Below are positions 16,042-23,877 of a stretch of DNA of 64,000 nucleotides, one piece after another. This stretch comes from Chryseobacterium herbae (GTDB lineage: Bacteria; Bacteroidota; Bacteroidia; Flavobacteriales; Weeksellaceae), in assembly GCF_025154075.1 (NCBI RefSeq), contig NZ_JAOAMU010000001.1, forward strand, positions 851,527 through 915,526. The letters are read 5' to 3'. The notes beneath the pieces are model-generated. The model had not been told where the DNA came from. It saw only the letters and a program-made list of their open reading frames with translations, and ran no database searches. Made by a program: the position numbers and the translations under genes. Numbering within the stretch: position 1 is the stretch's first letter; each line of letters begins with the position of its first letter.

Positions 16042-17403
16042 TTATTCCTGAGTATATTGTGCATCCCATTCGTTGCCATCATCTCCTTTGTGTCCGTCTA
16101 GTTTAATAACGAAACTTTTTGTAGGGAAATAAGGGGTCATACGGATATCCAGCCATACTCTGTCTTTATTGACTCTGTCCTGCTCGAAACGAACAATTTT
16201 GAACTTTTCAATCAACTTGTCCGGACCTTTGATATTGTCAAGGAATGTTACGATCTGTCTTCTCAAATCGTCCTCATTCTTAGCATTCCAGTTTTCGAAC
16301 GCTCTTCTGTTCAGGAAGTCCAGTAAAACTTTAGTTACATAGTCGAATACACGAACTACAGAATACGTCTGAAGACCAATGTTATCTCCTGTAAATAATG
16401 TTTTAGCAGAGAATGCCATGATCTTTCCATATTCGTTCACCATTGGAACCAGACCCATTTTTTCCAACTGAGAAATTTCACTTTTCTTCAATTCGAATTT
16501 TACAGCGTCTACTTCGTTGATGTTACCGTGTTTTTTACCTGCTGCCACCTGAGACATCAGTGTTTTATGGATTTTTCCTGCCAATGAAGTGGAAGGTGGA
16601 AGCTCTACGTTGTCTTCTTCTCCTACTTCTTCAGCTCTTCCTCTACCTACAAGCCAGTTACACGTCATAATAACGTTACTTCTGTGAAGCTCGCCACCCG
16701 TAAGGTTTGCAGAGTGGAATAAGTCTACTACGTCATCCGGCTTATCCAGATTGGCGAAGTCGGTCACCATCATTACTTTGTTCTCGTTACAGATCTTAGC
16801 CCATTTTTCAATGACTTTGTTAGAACCTAAATATCCAGGTATTGCCAGGATAGAGTAGTTATCTCTAAGATCCAAACGGTCGTAATAATTTTTGAATTCG
16901 TTGGAAATAGCATCGATAAATAAAGGATTATCGAGATCTGAAACCTGTTCAAGGCTTGCGTTCACGATGCTTACGTTGTCCACTTTGTCCAGTTCTGTGT
17001 TTTTGTAGAATTGGGCTACAGTTCTGTAGTTGGTTTCCAACATACGTACTGCGTCTAGTGTATTTTTTAAGTTTGTTTTTAGGTTTTGATCCGCTGACTG
17101 CGCTTTGGATTTGCAGGTATCTGCCATTTTATCTGCAGATTCGTTTCCTTCCAAAAGACTTACCCAAAGGTTTAATTTTTGAGCTAGTTCTTTTCTTTCA
17201 TCGGTTTTATTGCTGTCCGTCAGGAAAATTTCTTTCCTGGCTTTTCTTGTAGGGTTCATATTGGCGATACCGTCTACAACGGATTCAACAAAGCCAAACC
17301 CTCCTATTTTATTAAGCTCTGCAAGCGGGTTGCCTTTCGGCTGCCCTGACTGTTGCTGCTGACCCTGCTGTTGGCTTTCTTGTGCCTGTAATTTGCTATC
17401 CAT
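16042..17403 (-). CDS. tssC: Type VI secretion contractile sheath large subunit TssC
   Basis: A 453-residue sheath protein of the Bacteroidota (subtype iii) type VI secretion system, or a closely related contractile machine, in the DUF5458 type of family. With TssB it forms the sheath that contracts to drive the inner tube. A Gln-rich tail (QQQGQQQQSGQPKG) precedes FGFVESVVDG. The core includes YSILAIPGYLGSN, NVIMTCNWLVGRGRAEE and a C-terminal NKDRVWLDIRMTPYFPTKSF. It starts 21 bases after tssB. No other type VI gene (tssD, E, F, G, H, K) is in the window, so other parts must be elsewhere or missing. Confidence 0.85.
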   Translation of the reverse strand: MDSKLQAQESQQQGQQQQSGQPKGNPLAELNKIGGFGFVESVVDGIANMNPTRKARKEIFLTDSNKTDERKELAQKLNLWVSLLEGNESADKMADTCKSKAQSADQNLKTNLKNTLDAVRMLETNYRTVAQFYKNTELDKVDNVSIVNASLEQVSDLDNPLFIDAISNEFKNYYDRLDLRDNYSILAIPGYLGSNKVIEKWAKICNENKVMMVTDFANLDKPDDVVDLFHSANLTGGELHRSNVIMTCNWLVGRGRAEEVGEEDNVELPPSTSLAGKIHKTLMSQVAAGKKHGNINEVDAVKFELKKSEISQLEKMGLVPMVNEYGKIMAFSAKTLFTGDNIGLQTYSVVRVFDYVTKVLLDFLNRRAFENWNAKNEDDLRRQIVTFLDNIKGPDKLIEKFKIVRFEQDRVNKDRVWLDIRMTPYFPTKSFVIKLDGHKGDDGNEWDAQYTQE

Positions 17404-17424
17404 GATTTGATTTAGTGTAAATAA

Positions 17425-17871
17425 TTATTTTTCAAGTTCTTGTGCCACATCTTTCAATACTTCGATGAATGCAGCTCTGGTCTGCTCATTCTCAAGCATA
17501 TTACGCAGAATTTTATTTGTTTTCAGCTGGCGTACGATTTTATTGTACTGCTCCTGTTCCATGCTAAGCTGTTGTAAATAGTCGGATTTCTGAGTAAGAT
17601 TTTTGGGTGTGAAGTCTGCAAGATTCTGAAAACGGAATTCCTCTTCTACAACACTTCCCTCTTCTGTTTCGTGCTGTACCGCTACGGAAGGTTGAAAATG
17701 CCTGAAGACGTCGTCCACTGTCTTTAGTCCTGTTACGATTTCAGGGGTATAAGATTCGTCTGTCGTAAGCTGGCTTACTATCAGTGATTTATTTTCCTGT
17801 ATTTCCTGAATAGCTTCATTAGCGTCTACTTTTACCTCGTTGCCGCCAACACCATAATTAAACATTGCCAT
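17425..17871 (-). CDS. tssB: Type VI secretion contractile sheath small subunit TssB
   Basis: A 148-residue partner of TssC, starting MAMFNYGVGGNEVKVDA, with the TVDDVFRHFQPSV and LADFTPKNL segments expected of TssB-like sheath subunits and a helical C-terminus. The ATG at 17871 is chosen; the frame stays open upstream to 18000 and could add a 43-residue basic and Asn-rich extension, which has no family counterpart that I know. The upstream region is shared with the divergent gene at 18228 and contains a palindrome at 18040-18065. Confidence 0.83.
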   Translation of the reverse strand: MAMFNYGVGGNEVKVDANEAIQEIQENKSLIVSQLTTDESYTPEIVTGLKTVDDVFRHFQPSVAVQHETEEGSVVEEEFRFQNLADFTPKNLTQKSDYLQQLSMEQEQYNKIVRQLKTNKILRNMLENEQTRAAFIEVLKDVAQELEK

Positions 17872-18039
17872 ATTATTATTATTTTGAGATTTCTGATTTT
17901 GGTTTGGATCTGTCTTTGAGTAATTTACCGATGAATCAAATAAATTACCAATCCAATGTTTAAATTTAAAAAAAAACTGTAACATACAAAATTTTGTCAA
18001 GATTTTTCTTGAAATATTTAATTTAACCCATAATATATA

Positions 18040-18065
18040 TATCGTAAAATCATCACTTTACGATA
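18040..18065. promoter_or_regulatory. Palindrome in tssB / kinase-like intergenic region
   Basis: TATCGTAAA (18040-18048) and TTTACGATA (18057-18065) are perfect inverted repeats around eight bases. The position between divergent genes suits an operator, but no regulator is known. Confidence 0.4.
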
Positions 18066-18227
18066 TCACTAAACTATGAAAAAATAAATAAAAATAAACC
18101 ATAGAAAGATAAAATAAAATCCTGACACATTTTGCATTTACAAAAAACATCAAACACGTGTTAAAATAGGAATTCCTCCGGTGTAAGGAAAAAATATTCT
18201 TTATATTTAAATAAAGTAAACAGAGTC

Positions 18228-19274
18228 ATGAAAGATGTAAAGATTGCATTTAGAAAACCCATATTTCCTGTTTCGGAAGCATTAGAGCAGTATCTGGGAA
18301 AACATAACAGAACGACCCAAATTCAGTTTCTGTATGAAGACCTCCTAAGATTCAGTGACAGTGTTAATATTCTGGACAAGGAAGGCAAGGATACTTTGTG
18401 GCTCGGCGTTTTGTATCCTGAACATGAGTTTAAAGAAATAGAGGCTAATTTAAATAAGATTTACACCCTTCTTCATTCCGACGGAGATGAGGCTACTCTG
18501 CCTTATCTGAAAGTGGATACGATCGACTTTTGTACCTTCGGAAATTCTAAACCTTTCCGAATTCGGGTGAGAAATATTCTGAACGACAATTATACCAATT
18601 TTTATATTAAACAGGCTGATGCTTCGCGTATCTACGGACTGGAAATAGAAGATCTCCTTTCTCCCAACCGGATCAATTTTCTGATTTACAAAAATACCCT
18701 GATAGAAGAGCATATCCTGGGAATTCCCGGAGATGTTTTTATTCAGAAACATTTACACAATTGTACAGAACCAGAAAAGGCACAAATTTCCAAGGAGTTT
18801 GTAAAATTCAATGAACGTTGCCTCATTGGGCTACTGGGTGACATGCGCTCCTACAATTATGTTATTATTCCTATACACGATTTCGATCAGGTTATCTACA
18901 GAATCCGCCCCATCGATTTTGATCAGCAATGCTATGAAGGGAATCTGAAAGTGTACCTTCCCCAGTATTTCAAAGAAAACAGCATAATGGTGAATATGGT
19001 CCTGGAAAAACTGAAGCCCAACTCTATAGAACAGTATCGTAAAGAAGTACGTTCACAAATTGTAAAAAGAGTGACCAGCAGCCAAAACAGATTCGATGAA
19101 CTTATTTCTATTATGAAAAAAGACAATATTGCGCCGGAAGCCAATGTTACAGAGCTAAAAACAGCTTTGCGAAAACTTACTTACGATGTCAATTTCAAAT
19201 ATTGTAAAACCATGGGCGACATTATAGAAACCGGAATAAAGTTTGTTCTCCGGAATTATAAGAAAGCGTATTAA
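18228..19274 (+). CDS. Putative protein-kinase-like protein divergent from tssBC
   Basis: A 348-residue cytoplasmic protein I cannot place in a named family. It shows a kinase-like order of features: Lys128 in FYIKQAD (possible ATP-anchoring Lys), Glu139/Glu141 in a following helix, a strand-hinge-like stretch at 148-176, Asp205-x4-Asn210 in GDMRSYNYVI (like a catalytic loop DxxxxN), and Asp230-Phe-Asp232 in RPIDFD (like the metal-binding DFG/DFD). The spacing fits a protein-kinase, HipA or CotH-like fold. It is divergent from tssB. Function and activity are inferences; a strong terminator follows. Confidence 0.6.
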   Translation: MKDVKIAFRKPIFPVSEALEQYLGKHNRTTQIQFLYEDLLRFSDSVNILDKEGKDTLWLGVLYPEHEFKEIEANLNKIYTLLHSDGDEATLPYLKVDTIDFCTFGNSKPFRIRVRNILNDNYTNFYIKQADASRIYGLEIEDLLSPNRINFLIYKNTLIEEHILGIPGDVFIQKHLHNCTEPEKAQISKEFVKFNERCLIGLLGDMRSYNYVIIPIHDFDQVIYRIRPIDFDQQCYEGNLKVYLPQYFKENSIMVNMVLEKLKPNSIEQYRKEVRSQIVKRVTSSQNRFDELISIMKKDNIAPEANVTELKTALRKLTYDVNFKYCKTMGDIIETGIKFVLRNYKKAY

Positions 19275-19278
19275 AAAG

Positions 19279-19320
19279 AGAATCCGTCTCCCATTGAATG
19301 GAGACGGATTCTTTCTTTTC
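19279..19320 (+). terminator. Strong terminator between converging genes
   Basis: AGAATCCGTCTCC (19279-19291) pairs perfectly with GGAGACGGATTCT (19300-19312) around CATTGAAT, followed by TTCTTTTC. It may serve both strands. Confidence 0.9.
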
Positions 19321-19338
19321 TAACAATTTTTGGTTGTT

Positions 19339-21435
19339 CTACCAAATTTTTATTCTGTCCTGAGGAGCTTTGTACATTTTATCTCCAGGTTTTATATCAA
19401 ATGCTTTGCTGAATGCATCCTGATTCACCAATGGACCAAATGCCCTGAACACTCCCGGAGAGTGCGGATCTGTCTTCACCTGGTTGATCATATACTGGTC
19501 GGTAGCTTTGGTTCTCCATACGGTTGCCCAGCTCATAAAGAATCTCTGATCCTGAGTAAATCCACTGATTTTTCCCGGATTTCCTTTATCTTTTAAATAC
19601 ATCTGAAGGGCATCATAAGCCACTGCTACTCCACCAAGATCACCGATGTTTTCTCCGCTTGTAAATTTACCGTTGACAAAACTTCCTTTTACCGGTTCGT
19701 AAGCACTGTACTGAGCGGCAAGTTGTCCTACTTTAGTGTCAAAATTCTTACGGTCTTCCTCTGTCCACCAGTTGTTAAGATTTCCATCCCCGTCAAAACG
19801 TGAACCACTGTCATCAAATCCGTGAGAGATTTCGTGACCGATAACGGCTCCGATACCACCGAAGTTAACAGCTGCATCCGCTTTAGGATTATAGAAAGGA
19901 GGCTGAAGAATCGCTGCAGGGAATACGATTTCGTTGTTTGAACCGCTGTAGTAAGCATTTACAGTCTGTGGAGACATTCCCCATTCTGTTTTGTCTACCG
20001 GTTTTCCTACTTTATCAAGACCTCTCTGGTACTGCCACGCAGACACATTCTGAAGATTGGAATATAATGTGGCCCCTTGTTTTGGAGATTCCACCTTTAA
20101 TTGGCTATAATCTTTCCATTTGTCCGGATATGCGATCTTCACTGTGAATTTAGACAGTTTTTCCTGAGCTTTCACTTTGGTAGCGGGAGACATCCAGTCC
20201 ATATCATTGATGTGGGTTTTGAATGATTTTAAGATATAATCAATATAAGTCTCCATCTGAGCTTTTGCTTCAGGTGTGAAATATTTTTCAACGTATAATT
20301 TACCGAAAGCCTCGCCTAAAACACCATTTACAAGCGTAAGTCCTCTTTTGTCCATCGGACGCTGCTCTTTCTGTCCCTGAAGGTATTTGGAATAGAAATC
20401 AAATCTGATCTCCTCCAGACTGTCATTCAGGTTGCTGGCGTTACCGTTAATTAAATGATATTTCAGATAATCTTTCAGCAACGGAAGATTCTTTTCCGTC
20501 ACGAACTGATCCATGTTCTGGTAATATTTCAGTTCGCCGATGATTACTTTATCCGTATTCACTCCAGCATCTTTAAGGTATTTAGCCAGATTAACATTTT
20601 TAACCAATCCTGAAAGTTCAGTTACATTTTTCGGATTGTATCTTAAATTGGCATCTCTGTTTTGCTCAAGAGTCAATAAATAATTAGCCAGTTGCTTTTC
20701 AAACATCACTACATTCTCTGCAGCCTGTCCTGCATTTTTATTTCCTAAAACTCCAAACAGTTTCCCTACATAAGTCTGGTATTCTGCTAAAGTTTTAGTG
20801 TTGGCTTCATTTACTTTCTGATAGTAGTCTCTTCCCAATCCAAGGTCCGGACCGCCCAGATATACCGCATTCATTTTAGAATTCTTCATATCTGCACTTA
20901 CTCTCCATCCGTAGAAAGAATTGTCGCCTAATTTGGTTGCTTCAAGAAGATATTTCTGCAGATCATTAAGGTTTTTGATGGCCTCAATTTTTGCCAGATC
21001 TCCTTTGATAGGAGCCAATCCATCAGCATTTCTTTTATTCACATCCATGAAAGATGCGTACAGATTCTGGATCTTCTGCCCTTCTGATCCTTCAGAATAC
21101 GTTTCGGATAAAATCTTGTTCAGAATATCCAAAGAAGCATCATCCACATTTTCTCTCAATGCATTGAAAGAACCCCAACTCGCTTTATCTGAAGGAATCT
21201 GAGTAGTTTTCACCCAATTTCCGTTCACATAGCTAAAAAAGTCATCCTGCGGGCGAACGCTTTTATCCATATAAGATAAATTGATCCCCTCTTCTTTTGA
21301 TTCTTCTTTCACAGGTTCTGCAACGGCAACCGTAGTTTCAGTTTTCTTTTCTGTACCAGCAGTCTTAGCCGTTCCGCATGAGTTTAAAAATACAATGCCG
21401 GAAAGGGCAAGTATTCCAATATTTAGCTTTTTCAT
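19339..21435 (-). CDS. M13 family zinc metallopeptidase, lipoprotein
   Basis: A neprilysin/PepO-type endopeptidase of 698 residues. The zinc motif is HEISH (His534 and His538), and the third ligand Glu lies in ENIGDLGG. NAYY (the substrate-binding Asn-Ala-x-Tyr) is in PQTVNAYY, and the C-terminal DPHSPGVFR block is typical. The lipobox LNSC near residue 20 predicts anchoring in the envelope. It lies beside a second M13 gene of the same strand and similar length, whose product lacks the lipobox. It probably cuts small peptides in the periplasm or at the cell surface. Confidence 0.93.
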   Translation of the reverse strand: MKKLNIGILALSGIVFLNSCGTAKTAGTEKKTETTVAVAEPVKEESKEEGINLSYMDKSVRPQDDFFSYVNGNWVKTTQIPSDKASWGSFNALRENVDDASLDILNKILSETYSEGSEGQKIQNLYASFMDVNKRNADGLAPIKGDLAKIEAIKNLNDLQKYLLEATKLGDNSFYGWRVSADMKNSKMNAVYLGGPDLGLGRDYYQKVNEANTKTLAEYQTYVGKLFGVLGNKNAGQAAENVVMFEKQLANYLLTLEQNRDANLRYNPKNVTELSGLVKNVNLAKYLKDAGVNTDKVIIGELKYYQNMDQFVTEKNLPLLKDYLKYHLINGNASNLNDSLEEIRFDFYSKYLQGQKEQRPMDKRGLTLVNGVLGEAFGKLYVEKYFTPEAKAQMETYIDYILKSFKTHINDMDWMSPATKVKAQEKLSKFTVKIAYPDKWKDYSQLKVESPKQGATLYSNLQNVSAWQYQRGLDKVGKPVDKTEWGMSPQTVNAYYSGSNNEIVFPAAILQPPFYNPKADAAVNFGGIGAVIGHEISHGFDDSGSRFDGDGNLNNWWTEEDRKNFDTKVGQLAAQYSAYEPVKGSFVNGKFTSGENIGDLGGVAVAYDALQMYLKDKGNPGKISGFTQDQRFFMSWATVWRTKATDQYMINQVKTDPHSPGVFRAFGPLVNQDAFSKAFDIKPGDKMYKAPQDRIKIW

Positions 21436-21747
21436 TAAAAAAAAATTTTGATTGTATACAAACTTACCAAATATACGAACTTTGGTAATAAGTGATTAAT
21501 GATAATTGAGAAATGATGCAGAATTTGTAGTGATATGGGGTGCGGGTTTCGAGTTGCGGGGTGAGAGAGTATGAGGGTTTTAGAGTTTTAGAGTAAAAAA
21601 TACACCTATGAAATCAGAATGAGTTAGCTGTTGGCTATTGGCAACCCGAAACTCGTAACTCAATATCTCGAATCCCGAAACTCGCATCTGCCACCTGCCA
21701 CCTAAAAAAAAACAAAAACCGCTCATTGCTGAACGGTTTGTTTATTG
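21436..21747. repeat. Spacer with CGGGTTTCGAG/CTCGAAACCCG-type repeats
   Basis: GGGGTGCGGGTTTCGAGTT near 21538 faces AACCCGAAACTCGTAACTC and ATCCCGAAACTCGCATC near 21644-21686. It belongs to the same degenerate family as 10561 and 60796. No gene is seen. Confidence 0.55.
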
Positions 21748-23805
21748 TTACCAGATTTTAATTCTTTCTTCCGGCGTTTTGTATAGTTTGTCTCCTTTTT
21801 TCACATCGAATGCTTTGTAGAAAGCGTCAACGTTGATAAGTGGACCGAAGCTTCTGAAATATCCCGGAGAGTGCGGGTCAGTTTTCACCTGGTTTACCAT
21901 ATATTTTTCACTTGAAAGAGTTCTCCAAACGGTTGCCCAGCTTAGGAAGAATCTCTGATCCTGAGAGAATCCACTGATTTTCCCTGGATTTCCTTTATCT
22001 TTTAAGTACATCTGAAGAGCATCGTAAGCGATATTTACGCCACCTAAATCAGCGATATTTTCACCGTTTGTGAAAGTACCGTTCACGAAAGTTCCTTTTA
22101 CCGGCTCGTATTTGTCATACTGAGCAGCAAGAGCTTTTGTTGCTTTCTCGAAGTTGGCTTTATCTTCAGGAGTCCACCAGTCTACAAGGTTTCCGTCTGC
22201 ATCGAACTGAGCACCTGAATCATCAAATCCGTGGCTCATTTCGTGACCGATAACAGCACCGATTCCTCCGAAATTCACGGCAGCATCAGCTTTAGGATTG
22301 AAGAAAGGAGGCTGAAGGATGGCAGCTGGGAATACGATTTCGTTGTTTACCGGGTTGTAGTAAGCATTCACCGTTTGTGGTGTCATCCCCCATTCTGTTT
22401 TGTCAACAGCTTTACCGATTTTTGCTAAATCTTTATTATACTGCCAAGCCGCTACATTCTGAAGGTTCTTATATAAAGTTCCGCCTTTAGCTTCTGGAAG
22501 AATTTCTAATTTTGAATAGTCTTTCCATTTGTCCGGATAAGCCACTTTCACTGTAAACTTGTTCAGTTTGGTCATTGCTTTTTCCTTCGTTGTAGAAGAC
22601 ATCCACGCTAAGTTGTTGATGTGAACCGCGAAACTTTTCTTTAAATAGTCAATCAATTCTACCATCTGAGCTTTTGCTTCAGCCGGGAAATATTTCTCAA
22701 CATATAATTTACCGAAAGCTTCCCCTAGAGAACCGTTGATTAACTCAAAACCTCTTTTGTTCAATGCTCTCTGCTCCTGCTGGCCTCTTAAGTATTTACC
22801 ATAGAAACCGAATCTCATGTTTCCTAGTTTTTCACTTAGGTAAGAAGCGCTTCCGTGAATCATGTGGAATTTTAAATAATCCTTGATCACAGGAAGGTTC
22901 TGAGCATTCACCAATTTATCAAAGTTCTTATAATAACCGATTTCTCCAATGATTACTTTATCGGCATTCACCCCTACTTTTTTAAGATAAGCAGGAATAT
23001 CAACCCCTTTTACCAATGTTGAAAGCTCAGCCATTGTTCTTGGGTTGTACTGAAGCGTGTTGTCACGGCTCTGCTCGTTGGTAAGGTAAGTCTGTGCAAT
23101 ACTTTTTTCGTAGTCTACGATACCTTTTGCAGCTGCATCAGCATTTTTGTAGCCTAGTTCAGTAAGCATAGAAGCTACATATTTCTGATATTCAGCGATA
23201 GCTTCCGTATTTTTTTCGTTTACTTTCTGATAGTAATCTCTTCCTAACCCTAAAGAAGCGTCACCTAAGTAAACGGCATTCATTTTAGAATCTTTAAGAT
23301 CTGCATCTACACCCCATCCGTAAAATGTATTTTCGCCATCTTTAGTTACAGAGGTCAGATAGTTCTGAAGGTCAGCAAGATTTTTGATCGCATCAATTTT
23401 ATTCAGGTTTTCCTTAATAGGCTTGATCCCGTCTGCATTTCTCTTCTCCATATTCATGTATGAAGCATACAGATCCTGGATTTTTTTACCCTCGCTTCCG
23501 TCTGCAAATTTATCTTTCAGAAGAGAGTTCAAAATAGTCATTGAGTTGTTGTCTGTATCTTCAGCCAGTTTGTTGAAACTACCCCAAGTTGGTTTGTCAG
23601 ACGGAATTTTGGCTGTTTTCATCCAGGTTCCGCTTACGTAGTTATAAAAATCATCCTGAGGACGTACTGAAGTATCCATAAGGCTAATATCCAAGCCTTT
23701 ATCTGTGCTGTTAACTGCTGTTTTCACGGCTTTTTCCTGTCCGTTCACTGTATTAAGTGAGCAAACACCCGCCAATAAAAACAAAGAAAGCGTTAGTTTT
23801 TTCAT
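21748..23805 (-). CDS. M13 family zinc metallopeptidase, secreted paralogue
   Basis: A 685-residue paralogue of the neighbouring metallopeptidase, with zinc motif HEMSH (His521 and His525), the downstream ENIADLGG Glu, and PQTVNAYY. Its signal peptide ends NTVNGQ and it has no lipobox, so it is likely soluble in the periplasm or exported, unlike its neighbour. The two share long identical blocks (for example WGMxPQTVNAYY and FPAAILQPPF), pointing to a tandem duplication with later change in location. A repeat-filled spacer of 312 bases separates them. Confidence 0.93.
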   Translation of the reverse strand: MKKLTLSLFLLAGVCSLNTVNGQEKAVKTAVNSTDKGLDISLMDTSVRPQDDFYNYVSGTWMKTAKIPSDKPTWGSFNKLAEDTDNNSMTILNSLLKDKFADGSEGKKIQDLYASYMNMEKRNADGIKPIKENLNKIDAIKNLADLQNYLTSVTKDGENTFYGWGVDADLKDSKMNAVYLGDASLGLGRDYYQKVNEKNTEAIAEYQKYVASMLTELGYKNADAAAKGIVDYEKSIAQTYLTNEQSRDNTLQYNPRTMAELSTLVKGVDIPAYLKKVGVNADKVIIGEIGYYKNFDKLVNAQNLPVIKDYLKFHMIHGSASYLSEKLGNMRFGFYGKYLRGQQEQRALNKRGFELINGSLGEAFGKLYVEKYFPAEAKAQMVELIDYLKKSFAVHINNLAWMSSTTKEKAMTKLNKFTVKVAYPDKWKDYSKLEILPEAKGGTLYKNLQNVAAWQYNKDLAKIGKAVDKTEWGMTPQTVNAYYNPVNNEIVFPAAILQPPFFNPKADAAVNFGGIGAVIGHEMSHGFDDSGAQFDADGNLVDWWTPEDKANFEKATKALAAQYDKYEPVKGTFVNGTFTNGENIADLGGVNIAYDALQMYLKDKGNPGKISGFSQDQRFFLSWATVWRTLSSEKYMVNQVKTDPHSPGYFRSFGPLINVDAFYKAFDVKKGDKLYKTPEERIKIW

Positions 23806-23877
23806 TATGATAGCAAATTTTATATGATAAGTCTGTTTTTTTTAAGTTTTGTTACAATGAACAAATTTAAACAAATA

